Origin: a virus
Reading direction: 5' to 3' (one strand)
DNA: 60,261 nt
Virus record (IMG/VR): IMGVR_UViG_3300032220_000952
Span: 1-60,261 of that record
The translations under genes and the position numbers were made by a program. Below the pieces are notes generated by a model. That model worked only from the letters and a program-made list of their open reading frames with translations. It had not been told where the DNA came from and did not search any database. The first letter of the stretch is position 1. Each line of letters begins with the position of its first letter. Of the stretch, positions 40,631-48,845 are shown one piece after another.

Positions 40631-41315
40631 TTTGCTCAAGACGCTTTACGAGGTTCATTGTCGCAACCTCCAAAGCCTTCTGAGTAGCAATACCAACGGT
40701 TGATTGGTCAAATCCCATTGTAGGGTTTTTAAAGTAACCCTCACCAAATTGTGTAGATTGTCCTTGACCTGAAGCAACTATAAATTGTGAGTTTTCTACA
40801 TTTACTAAACGAATTTGGATACCCATAATGGTTGTATTCGTTTTCTTTAATTTACCCTTATCATAGTTTTCTGCGTATGAAACTGAAAAATCGTAGATTT
40901 CAGCATAAACTATGTATTTAGGTAAACGAATACCCTGCATTTTAAGTTTTGTTTTACCATCATCTAAACCATCAATCTTCTTTTCCCATGCATCCAACAT
41001 TTGGTTTACAACGGCATCTTTTTCTTCAGTAAATTCAAAACGATTAGTATATAATAGGTTTTCTATAATACGATTAGATACACCTAAGCCAAGTCTTTTT
41101 TCTCTCAATTCAGGAAATGTCTCCCAAAGTTCTTTGTTTACATTTAATTTTGAAAGTTGAAGCGTTTGTTTCTTACCTGTGTAGGTAGAGATAGATTCCA
41201 ATGTTCTATCTGTCTTTTCAAAATCCGCTTGATATTGTGTAGTTGATATAGATGATTTACACCCACTCAATAACAACAAGCAACTTACGATTGGAATTAA
41301 AACTATTTCTCTCAT
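40620..41315 (-). CDS. CsgG-like outer membrane lipoprotein
   Basis: This 231-residue protein has a lipobox L-S-G-C (Cys19) and the CsgG pattern: I-I-E-N-L-L-Y-T-N-R-F-E-F-T-E, a beta sheet (Y-A-E-I-Y-D-F-S-V-S and I-Q-I-R-L-V-N-V), V-G-I-A-T-Q-K-A-L-E-V-A, then a final helix L-V-K-R-L. CsgG forms the outer membrane secretion pore for curli. Related genes occur in marine T4-like phages, where the role is unclear. It is followed by two exported proteins and sits near lysis genes. It starts with an ATGA overlap at 41312-41315. Confidence 0.75.
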   Translation of the reverse strand: MREIVLIPIVSCLLLLSGCKSSISTTQYQADFEKTDRTLESISTYTGKKQTLQLSKLNVNKELWETFPELREKRLGLGVSNRIIENLLYTNRFEFTEEKDAVVNQMLDAWEKKIDGLDDGKTKLKMQGIRLPKYIVYAEIYDFSVSYAENYDKGKLKKTNTTIMGIQIRLVNVENSQFIVASGQGQSTQFGEGYFKNPTMGFDQSTVGIATQKALEVATMNLVKRLEQNGW

Positions 41316-41710
41316 TCTTCACCTTCCTGTTCTGCTTGTTTAGCTCTCAATCTCTTCATTCTCTCAGCAGGTGTTTCTTTCTTTTCTTCAACAGGTGCTG
41401 CTGCAGCAGGAGCTGCGGTTTGAGCTGGTGCTACTTCTCTGATAGTTTCCTTTTCTCTGATTACAGTAGTTCCACCACCACTACCTGCGGATGAATTACT
41501 TTGGTTGTTGTTCTCCAAATTAAGATTGATTACTGGTGCTGCGGCAGGTGCGGCCTGTTCCGTTTTGGTTTCTTCACTATCGTTTCCACCACCACCAAAT
41601 AAGGTTGTGGAAATCCACACACCACCACCCGTAACTACAGTGGCGAGTGTTCCAACGATGGTCTTTTTTAATCCACCCCAAGTACCATCATTTTCTGTCT
41701 CTTCTGCCAT
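41312..41710 (-). CDS. Membrane protein with Ala/Pro-rich low-complexity tail
   Basis: This 132-residue protein has one hydrophobic segment (T-I-V-G-T-L-A-T-V-V-T-G-G-G-V-W-I), then a Gly/Asn/Ala/Pro/Glu-rich tail and a basic, coiled-coil C-terminus (E-R-M-K-R-L-R-A-K-Q-A-E). The tail is unlikely to fold. It overlaps the CsgG-like gene at its stop (ATGA). It may anchor or organise the exported cluster. Confidence 0.6.
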   Translation of the reverse strand: MAEETENDGTWGGLKKTIVGTLATVVTGGGVWISTTLFGGGGNDSEETKTEQAAPAAAPVINLNLENNNQSNSSAGSGGGTTVIREKETIREVAPAQTAAPAAAAPVEEKKETPAERMKRLRAKQAEQEGEE

Positions 41711-41723
41711 TTTTTCTCCTTTT

Positions 41724-43625
41724 TTAGAATTTAAATATTTTGTAAACTTTTTGCTTTTCGTTAGTGGTTAATCTTACAAAGTAAAAACCTGTCTTTAAAT
41801 CACTAACATTGATTTTTTTCGTAACTACTTCATTTTGATTTACGAACTCTTTTTCTGAGTAAAAGTTTTTACCCATATAATCGTAGATTTCGTATGTTAA
41901 ATATCCCCAATTGGTTTGGAAATAATCTATGTTTAAGTTGTCTTGAACTGGATTTGGATATATTCTAAACCCATTTACTAATTCGTTTACAAGTTCTCTT
42001 GCTCTTCTACCATTAACCACAGTCGCATCTACAGGTGAAGGGATGATATTCAAATCTTCTGCTTTTTCATTTCCCGCTGCTTTGTTGGTTATTTTAATAG
42101 GTGATTGTTCCCAGTTTTGATTTAAGATTTCAAATTGGAAATTAAACATTTGAGTTGGGTTGGTGATAAGTGATGGAGACATTTTAGATTCGTGTCCACC
42201 CCAAGTTATCTCACCAGGTTTTGCTGAAATGAATGCGTTCCAAGCACTTGCTTCAGGCCCTACATTAACATTTGTAAACCTAAAAATGGTTGGGTCATAC
42301 TTTAAAGATAATTGTGCTGCACCTACTTTGTTTCCATGTGTGATAAAGGTAACAGCAACATTTACTGAATTATCATCTGAAATAGTTAATTTAGGTATTC
42401 TAAATTGGACTGAATCTTCAATGTTTTGATAGATTGTTCCTTCATCCAATACATAAGATGTTCCGCTTGTTGGGTTGTTTACTCTTTGAATTTGGAATGA
42501 TAAGTTGTTTAATCCAGTATTTGTTACATCCCCTAAAACATACCCTCTATAACTTAAGGAACTTAATCCATTCAATGGAACATCAATGTTAGTTGTACCT
42601 ATGATATTGGTTTGGAATACATCTGGGTTAGCCATAATCGTAGCGTATTCTCCTGCGGTATAGTACCTAACATTGTATTCATTTGCTACTACAGGAGACC
42701 AAGTAGTTCTACCCGTTGCTAAACGATTAAATATTAAATAAGCATCGGATACGGATAATGTGTTATTGCGGTTTACATCACCTTGTTGGAACTCGTATGC
42801 TTGGGCAGTATCAGCGTAAATACTCATATCGGATAATCTATAAGCATCGGTAATGTTGATAGCTGAATTATCAGATAGGGTATCTAAATTTGATACTAAC
42901 TTAACATTGTAGAAAGATGTATCGTATGGGATTTTAATTCCTGCTAAACCAGCAGCGTCTGTTACAAATCTTTCACCACGACTATAAGTTTGTGTGGTTT
43001 TCAGTTTGTAATCAAATGCGAATGGCATATCCGGCGCAGGTGTTCCATCTACATTTAATAAGGTTACGGGGAACACCAAAGTATCCATTTGGAATCTACC
43101 TCCGTAGCTGTAAACACCTAAAGCGTTATCAACACCAGCGGTTGTGGTTGCTATGTTTGTGTAGGCAGGGGTAGATTGAACTTCTAATGAATCAACGGAA
43201 GAAGGATTGAACCCAACTGCGTGTGGGAGTAAAACTTCAAATACAGCACCATCAGGCCAATCAAATACTGCTGATGTCCCAGTATAGATTGCCGTTGCGT
43301 TTACCCAACCAGGTTGACTATAGTAAGAACCATACTTTGTATTAATTCCAGTTGCGGTTGGTCCCCATTTTACAATAGGTTGTTTGAACGATGTGGTGGG
43401 GTAGAAAAATCTAACCTGAAAACCAGCGTAGTTTGTAGCAGTTGGATTGTGATAGTGTAAATATACTACAGTAGTGTCCTCTAATACACTACCCAATGTA
43501 AACACCGTATCAATCAAAAAGTGTGGTGAGTTTGAGTTTGGCGATACTAATACTTCCGTTCTTCCGTTTTGAGCAAATACTCCAAATGGTAAAAGTAACG
43601 CAAATAATAAAATAAGTTTTTTCAT
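41724..43625 (-). CDS. T9SS-secreted protein with dockerin-like repeats and cohesin-like domain
   Basis: This 633-residue exported protein begins M-K-K-L-I-L-L-F-A-L-L-L-P-F-G-V-F-A-Q (signal peptide). Two dockerin-like repeats lie at 252-269 and 282-305 (S-A-I-N-I-T-D-A-Y, then R-N-N-T-L-S-V-S-D-A-Y), and a cohesin-like domain at about 410-505 (V-G-A-A-Q-L-S-L-K-Y-D-P, then G-E-I-T-W-G-G). The end (about 555-633) has F-R-I-Y-P-N-P-V, then L-K-T-G-F-Y-F-V-R-L, the type A sorting domain of the type IX secretion system. The host T9SS would export and may anchor it. Confidence 0.85.
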   Translation of the reverse strand: MKKLILLFALLLPFGVFAQNGRTEVLVSPNSNSPHFLIDTVFTLGSVLEDTTVVYLHYHNPTATNYAGFQVRFFYPTTSFKQPIVKWGPTATGINTKYGSYYSQPGWVNATAIYTGTSAVFDWPDGAVFEVLLPHAVGFNPSSVDSLEVQSTPAYTNIATTTAGVDNALGVYSYGGRFQMDTLVFPVTLLNVDGTPAPDMPFAFDYKLKTTQTYSRGERFVTDAAGLAGIKIPYDTSFYNVKLVSNLDTLSDNSAINITDAYRLSDMSIYADTAQAYEFQQGDVNRNNTLSVSDAYLIFNRLATGRTTWSPVVANEYNVRYYTAGEYATIMANPDVFQTNIIGTTNIDVPLNGLSSLSYRGYVLGDVTNTGLNNLSFQIQRVNNPTSGTSYVLDEGTIYQNIEDSVQFRIPKLTISDDNSVNVAVTFITHGNKVGAAQLSLKYDPTIFRFTNVNVGPEASAWNAFISAKPGEITWGGHESKMSPSLITNPTQMFNFQFEILNQNWEQSPIKITNKAAGNEKAEDLNIIPSPVDATVVNGRRARELVNELVNGFRIYPNPVQDNLNIDYFQTNWGYLTYEIYDYMGKNFYSEKEFVNQNEVVTKKINVSDLKTGFYFVRLTTNEKQKVYKIFKF

Positions 43626-43645
43626 TTTACTCCTTTAAGGTTTAA

Positions 43646-43990
43646 CTATTGTTCATTTGATGATAGCGAAACCCCATCTTCTTCGTCCATTTTCTGAACA
43701 AGCATCTTATCTCTATCTTCGTTAGAGAACCAAAAGTCTACTACTTTGTTTAGATTACCCACAAAAGCACCTAAAAGGATAAGTAGTAACTCTTTCCACG
43801 CTTCTTCAATACTTGCTTTGAACATTACTGCTAAAACAATACCAAATACGATAAAAAAGAATGTAAATAAAATTAGTAATGTAATTTTCCAACGATTTGA
43901 CTGCATCGTTTGGAGCATGAAATTGAATCTTTGGTCATTTTCAACTCTTTGAAAATCTTCGTTGTATAGTAATTTGTTAATAAGTCCCAT
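43646..43990 (-). CDS. Holin-like two-span membrane protein
   Basis: This 114-residue protein has an N-terminal charged region, two transmembrane segments (about 35-57 and 64-83) and a short loop. The end has L-G-A-F-V-G-N-L-N-K-V-V-D-F-W. That layout resembles small holin-like proteins of marine phages. It is followed by the T9SS cargo gene and preceded by another holin-like gene. Confidence 0.6.
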   Translation of the reverse strand: MGLINKLLYNEDFQRVENDQRFNFMLQTMQSNRWKITLLILFTFFFIVFGIVLAVMFKASIEEAWKELLLILLGAFVGNLNKVVDFWFSNEDRDKMLVQKMDEEDGVSLSSNEQ

Positions 43991-43992
43991 AA

Positions 43993-44244
43993 TTATTCCT
44001 CACCTTTGTCGCAGTTACAATCTTTCTTTTTGAAAATCTTATCTGCGGATGCTAAACCTAAAGCTCCAAAAGCAAGTGCAGCAACTGCATTTACTAATGA
44101 ATCAGCTGGGGCGATGTGGGATTCGGTGAATTGATTGTGGTACATTGTAACACATAGTGTTAATGCTGATAAAATACCCACAAATCGTTTGGATGAAAAT
44201 CCTCCTTTTTCGTCTTGGAAGATTTCAGTAAAAAATCTCTTCAT
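43993..44244 (-). CDS. Holin-like small membrane protein
   Basis: This 83-residue protein has two hydrophobic helices (about 20-35 and 48-70) and ends with a Cys-rich charged tail (D-C-N-C-D-K-G-E-E). The N-terminus has E-K-G-G-F-S-S-K-R-F-V-G-I-L-S-A-L-T-L, a segment that I recall from small Bacteroidota phage membrane proteins. A TATTTATA box (44306-44313) lies 62 bases before the ATG. Confidence 0.55.
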   Translation of the reverse strand: MKRFFTEIFQDEKGGFSSKRFVGILSALTLCVTMYHNQFTESHIAPADSLVNAVAALAFGALGLASADKIFKKKDCNCDKGEE

Positions 44245-44302
44245 AGTCTTGTCCTTTCATTGTTTTTAACATAACCAAATTGACAAAACCAAATTTAAAA
44301 CC

Positions 44303-44509
44303 TTATATAAATAGGTAATTTTTTGGAATAACCCACTCCATTCCAAACGGGTCTAAAATTTTTATTTCATTTCCCAGAAGTTCTTTTATCTGAACTCTCT
44401 CCCCTTCTAACAGGCTTCCCCTGTGGTTGGAGAATGTCATCAACATTCTCACCCTTTCTCCCTTTTTTGGGCTTAAACTTTTCAAATCCTGCGGGTTCTC
44501 CATAATCAT
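44303..44509 (-). CDS. Small beta-barrel-like protein
   Basis: This 68-residue protein has short beta strands (R-V-R-M-L-M-T-F-S, then V-Q-I-K-E-L and I-K-I-L-D-P), like a small SH3 barrel. No family was recognised. It is the last gene before the secreted and holin-like cluster and follows the glycan island. Confidence 0.5.
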   Translation of the reverse strand: MIMENPQDLKSLSPKKGERVRMLMTFSNHRGSLLEGERVQIKELLGNEIKILDPFGMEWVIPKNYLFI

Positions 44510-44526
44510 AATTTTTTAAATCTACT

Positions 44527-45714
44527 TTAGGCATAATTATTCACAATTTTTATTAAATCATTTTCGTAATGTCTTACTGAACTAATATGGAATTTAAATA
44601 TATCCATTTCATAATAACCAACTGATATTTCATTCTCTGTTAAAATCTCCGATAATCTTTCAATAAATATAAAGTTATTTTGGTTTAACATCGTACCATC
44701 AAACTCAACAACAATATCATTTTCGCAAATAGGGTCGTGGTGGTTAATTAAACGAATTCTTCTACTTAAATCAAACTTTGTATTTTTTTGTTCTTCATCA
44801 ATGTAATTGGTGGTTATCATACCATATCCATCTTCTATGTATATTTTATCACACCAAGGTTCTAATGTTCTCAACAACTCTAAATTACAATTGTTTACTA
44901 CTAAACCAACACCGTATTTGTGGGGGATGATTGGATACTGATACTCATCGTTTTTTATCCAACTACCCCATTTACGCAGATAGTTTCGGGCAGCAGATTG
45001 TTTCATATTATGAAAATCTACATCTTTGGTAACTTGCTCTATTCCATCCTGAAACTGACCTCCTCTACAAGTTAGATGATACACAAAAGCTGTCCATATT
45101 TGTGTAATATCATATCCATTTAAAATAAATCTATTAAAAATATCACTATCTTCGTGATAAGAGTGAAAAGTTTCATCGTGCATCCCAATTTTAGTAATAT
45201 CTTCTTTATAACAAGCCCATGGAGCAAATATCCCTTTGGTTGTTATGTTTTGATTTTTCGTAATTAACTCCCTCACAAATTCATCAAATTCTTCTTTTTT
45301 AAAATCTTCAGGATAAAGTCCAAAGTTTTTAACTATTTTTTCTTTTCCTTCTGGGTGTAATGGTGGTTCAATTCTAGTTCCGGCTACAATACTACCCCGT
45401 TTCAAAAACTTTAAAATATTTTCATCAAACCCTCTAGCCACATACATATCAGCGTGAAACATACAAACTATTTCAGTAGTTGCCATTTCAATACACTTAT
45501 TATAAGCATGGGCAATTCCTTGTGGTTTATTTAAATCATTTTTAAGGTATTGAATTCCGTTTTCAATTAACCATGTTTCTGTCCCATCCTCATCCATATC
45601 AACATAGACAATAATATGGTGTTCAATAGCACTATTTTCTTTAATAGATTTAATACTATTTTTTAAGTATCTAAGATTGTTTTTGCTTGGGATACAAAAA
45701 GTTATTTTATTCAT
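44527..45714 (-). CDS. GT2-type glycosyltransferase
   Basis: This 395-residue protein starts M-N-K-I-T-F-C-I-P-S-K-N-N (ATG at 45714; the longer frame starts with TTG). It has the GT-A fold: N-N-L-R-Y-L-K-N-S-I-K-S-I, V-Y-V-D-M-D, a D-x-D-like H-A-D-M-Y, and a catalytic loop F-H-S-Y-H-E-D-S-D-I. The C-terminal half is of unknown type. It would add a sugar in the glycan pathway of this region. Confidence 0.8.
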   Translation of the reverse strand: MNKITFCIPSKNNLRYLKNSIKSIKENSAIEHHIIVYVDMDEDGTETWLIENGIQYLKNDLNKPQGIAHAYNKCIEMATTEIVCMFHADMYVARGFDENILKFLKRGSIVAGTRIEPPLHPEGKEKIVKNFGLYPEDFKKEEFDEFVRELITKNQNITTKGIFAPWACYKEDITKIGMHDETFHSYHEDSDIFNRFILNGYDITQIWTAFVYHLTCRGGQFQDGIEQVTKDVDFHNMKQSAARNYLRKWGSWIKNDEYQYPIIPHKYGVGLVVNNCNLELLRTLEPWCDKIYIEDGYGMITTNYIDEEQKNTKFDLSRRIRLINHHDPICENDIVVEFDGTMLNQNNFIFIERLSEILTENEISVGYYEMDIFKFHISSVRHYENDLIKIVNNYA

Positions 45715-45715
45715 A

Positions 45716-46273
45716 TCAAACCCAATGTGTAAATTTAACTCCAATTTTTTCAATTTCTTTTATCAATTCAATTGTACTGTTTTTATCTTCCCCATTTTCT
45801 AAAATAGGATACATATCTTTGTGTGAATGAAACTCTACAAATAAATCATTTAGATATTGAATTGAATTATCTTCTATCATTTTTCTCAAAACAGCATATT
45901 CCGCACCTTCTATATCCATTTTAACAACTATAAAATCATCTTTAGAAAAATTTTGTATTATAAATTCGCTAAAATCCAAACACATTACATCAATAGAGCC
46001 ATAGTAATTTTTTCCTATATGGTTTTTATATATAGATGATGAATCGGTGTTTGGGTATGCAATATTAAACGTAATTATTTCATTATTAGTATATATTGCT
46101 TTATTAATGTAATGAATATTATTGTGAATATTTTGTTCGTTGTGCTCTTGCCATAAATAAGTGTTAGGTTCAAATGAGTATATTTCCCAACTACTATCCA
46201 TATTATACATTTGTATGAATTTCATTAAACCCTCTGCCAAATGCGTCCCGCAATCTAAAAATATTTTTTTCAT
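45716..46273 (-). CDS. FkbM-family methyltransferase
   Basis: This 185-residue SAM-dependent methyltransferase has the motif F-L-D-C-G-T-H near residue 5, F-E-P-N-T near 34, and V-V-K-M-D-I-E-G-A-E-Y near 118, the FkbM pattern. It likely O-methylates a sugar. It lacks the N-terminal helices of typical FkbM proteins, so it is a short member. Two other FkbM genes lie nearby. Confidence 0.8.
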   Translation of the reverse strand: MKKIFLDCGTHLAEGLMKFIQMYNMDSSWEIYSFEPNTYLWQEHNEQNIHNNIHYINKAIYTNNEIITFNIAYPNTDSSSIYKNHIGKNYYGSIDVMCLDFSEFIIQNFSKDDFIVVKMDIEGAEYAVLRKMIEDNSIQYLNDLFVEFHSHKDMYPILENGEDKNSTIELIKEIEKIGVKFTHWV

Positions 46274-46285
46274 ACTATCTAATTA

Positions 46286-47119
46286 TTATTTTGGTAAACA
46301 CAATAAGTTATGACCAGATTTCGGTGATATATCAGTATGTGTTTTAATTTTATTTCCTAAATTGTTAATATCAAATACACCATTACGTTCATCATAGCAC
46401 TCATAGTTTAAATCGGCTATAACATATAATAGTTCATCTATTTCTTTAAAATTTAAACCATCGTATAATTCTGTTATTAATACAGGTTTACATTCAGTTA
46501 TAATAGGTTTAAGGGTTGGAATTATATTTTTATCATGTCCTTCAGCATCTATTTTGATTAAACTAATATTATTTATTAAATTATTGTGGTGTTCTTTTAA
46601 AAAATCGGCTGTATTTACAGCAAAAACATCCAATGGAATAGTATGGCCGGTGACCCCGATACCAGCATTTAAAGATTCCGCGTATCCGCCATTACAAAAA
46701 CCATAGTCGGAATAATGAAAGGTTAAGTTTGTATTTTTTGTAGAACATGCTAAATTGTAAGGAATAATATTTTGATGTATGGTTGAATTTAATTCCAACA
46801 CTTCATAAGCAACTGGATTTGGTTCGAATGAAATAACTTTATTTGCAAATAGTGAAAAAGCTATGGACATATTTCCTACTTGGGCACCAATATCTATTAC
46901 ATTTGAATTTGGTCTAATTAACTTCTTTATATTATTTAATATGGTATTGGTAAATAATTCGCGTTGCTCCCAATTTCCTTGATATGGGTGATTCCATTTA
47001 TAATATTTAAAATTATATTCAATAATATTGTAATTAACAATACTGCTTGAATAGTGAAAGTTATTTTTTTTTAAAAATTGTATAACTTCTTCTCTGTATT
47101 CTTTAATTTCTTTTAACAT
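46286..47119 (-). CDS. FkbM-family methyltransferase
   Basis: This 277-residue protein has N-V-I-D-I-G-A-Q-V-G-N-M-S near residue 75, F-E-P-N-P-V-A near 100, and L-I-K-I-D-A-E-G-H-D-K near 192, the FkbM signature. It likely O-methylates a glycan. It overlaps the preceding gene by 7 bases. Confidence 0.85.
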   Translation of the reverse strand: MLKEIKEYREEVIQFLKKNNFHYSSSIVNYNIIEYNFKYYKWNHPYQGNWEQRELFTNTILNNIKKLIRPNSNVIDIGAQVGNMSIAFSLFANKVISFEPNPVAYEVLELNSTIHQNIIPYNLACSTKNTNLTFHYSDYGFCNGGYAESLNAGIGVTGHTIPLDVFAVNTADFLKEHHNNLINNISLIKIDAEGHDKNIIPTLKPIITECKPVLITELYDGLNFKEIDELLYVIADLNYECYDERNGVFDINNLGNKIKTHTDISPKSGHNLLCLPK

Positions 47120-47997
47120 AAAATTTTATTTTTAAATTTTTCTAATTCATTTAAAAGATTTGCTTCAGCGTGTCTTTTAAACTCCAATTGCTTATCAATT
47201 AAGTGTAAATATTTTTGATATGGATTATGGCGGTATTTAAAATTTTCTATAACTATTACTTCTTCTAGCACAAATTGTTGTATATTGTAATTACAGTTCT
47301 TCATTATATCACAACACAACATAACATATGTATCATCCACGCCATATGGTCCAAATGAATCAGGAATATCTGTTAATTTTAATAATTTAGTGGATAGCAA
47401 ATTAAACCAACCACCACCGAATTTAAAATAATTTATACTTTTTAAATTTACATCACCACTAAAAGAATAGTTGACAATTTTAAAAGGATCAACATTCCTA
47501 TATCTTTCTAAATTTGGTGATAAATTGATAAAATTTTTGTTTACTAAAGAATCCCAACTATTATCCCACATTTTCATTATTTCCGGTGATATAACGTAAT
47601 AATCAATATTAATTTTTTTAGAAGATTCTATCAAATAAAAAAAATGCTCGGGTTTAAATATAACATCACAATCTAAATAAAGAATATTATCAGAGGTGGT
47701 TGAACGTACAGCTTCTCTTCTTTTATCATCACACCCCATACATTTATTATCATCATCAATCACAAACTGAATTTCCGCCCAATCCCACAATTTTTTTATT
47801 TGATTAAATTTATCGATGAAAAATTGTTTAGGTATTTGTGATTTTTTCCAGTCAACTAAATTTAAATTTAAAGTGGTATCTATTATTATTTTATCTTCCG
47901 GATTGAGATAATAACTACCAATTTTAAATTGTAATGATTGCCATTCAAACCAGTCTATTTCATGTGGTAGTAGATGAACTACTATATGCGTTTTCAT
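47113..47997 (-). CDS. GT-A-like glycosyltransferase
   Basis: This 294-residue protein has Y-L-D-C-D-V-I-F near residue 107, a D-x-D metal motif, and F-S-G-D-V and G-G-G-W-F-N-L near 178-200. The overall pattern fits a GT-A-fold transferase of unassigned family. It overlaps its neighbours by 4-7 bases. Confidence 0.65.
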   Translation of the reverse strand: MKTHIVVHLLPHEIDWFEWQSLQFKIGSYYLNPEDKIIIDTTLNLNLVDWKKSQIPKQFFIDKFNQIKKLWDWAEIQFVIDDDNKCMGCDDKRREAVRSTTSDNILYLDCDVIFKPEHFFYLIESSKKINIDYYVISPEIMKMWDNSWDSLVNKNFINLSPNLERYRNVDPFKIVNYSFSGDVNLKSINYFKFGGGWFNLLSTKLLKLTDIPDSFGPYGVDDTYVMLCCDIMKNCNYNIQQFVLEEVIVIENFKYRHNPYQKYLHLIDKQLEFKRHAEANLLNELEKFKNKILC

Positions 47998-48845
47998 TTT
48001 AGTAAATGTTTAAATTTATTTTTGTTTATTTTTATATATTCGGGCAAGTTTACATTATCTATCCAATATTTAAATTCATTTCTACCCAGAATATCTGTAT
48101 TATTTTTTAAACTGTTAGAAATGCTGTTTTTAATATAATCATTATTATATTCTTGATGGCCAAAGTTTTCTATTTTGGTTTTAATTCTATCAACACCACC
48201 TTGATAAGAAAAATGCCAACCAGCATTATCAATATAGGTGTATGTAGTTTTATTTGGAGTATCTAAGTGATTTACACTTGCATTTTTAATATTTTTAAAT
48301 TTACTATAATAAGTTCCGGCCCATTCTTCACTACTACGCATGTTAAGATACATAGAAAAAACCAATTGTTTACACTTATATATTTGATTATCATCTATAA
48401 CATAACTAATATTTGGATTCCAAATTTCATCCAAATCCGATATATAGCACACGTCATCATCGGCAATTCCAGCATTAATTAAAGCATCTTTCATACATTC
48501 TTTTTGATAAAATTCACGCATCCAATGAAACTGCCCATATGGTACATTTGTAGTAGTTAAACAATTCAAATATTTTTGTTTATCAATAGTTGTTGATGCA
48601 TTCAAAAATCTGAATTGAAGCTCCTCATACGATTTTGGGGTATCATCAACTATATGATGTATTATTTTGTGTGCATATTTTTTAAATAATTCTTTATTTT
48701 CATCATAAAATAATTTTTTATTTAATCCAGAAAAAGAAATGTTTGATTCAACAATTACAAATTTATCTACAACATTTTCAAGTGTATTTAATCTAATTTC
48801 TAATAATTCTAATTCATTAAAGAATATAAAGCAATCGTATATCAT
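47994..48845 (-). CDS. GT17-family glycosyltransferase
   Basis: This 283-residue protein carries Y-D-C-F-I-F-F-N-E-L-E-L-L-E-I-R-L near the start, K-F-V-I-V-E-S-N, F-Y-D-E-N-K-E-L-F and Y-I-S-D-L-D-E-I, a hallmark of GT17 (beta-1,4-mannosyl-glycoprotein GlcNAc-transferase family). The substrate in phage or host is unknown. It overlaps the next gene at ATGA (48842-48845). Confidence 0.88.
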   Translation of the reverse strand: MIYDCFIFFNELELLEIRLNTLENVVDKFVIVESNISFSGLNKKLFYDENKELFKKYAHKIIHHIVDDTPKSYEELQFRFLNASTTIDKQKYLNCLTTTNVPYGQFHWMREFYQKECMKDALINAGIADDDVCYISDLDEIWNPNISYVIDDNQIYKCKQLVFSMYLNMRSSEEWAGTYYSKFKNIKNASVNHLDTPNKTTYTYIDNAGWHFSYQGGVDRIKTKIENFGHQEYNNDYIKNSISNSLKNNTDILGRNEFKYWIDNVNLPEYIKINKNKFKHLLK

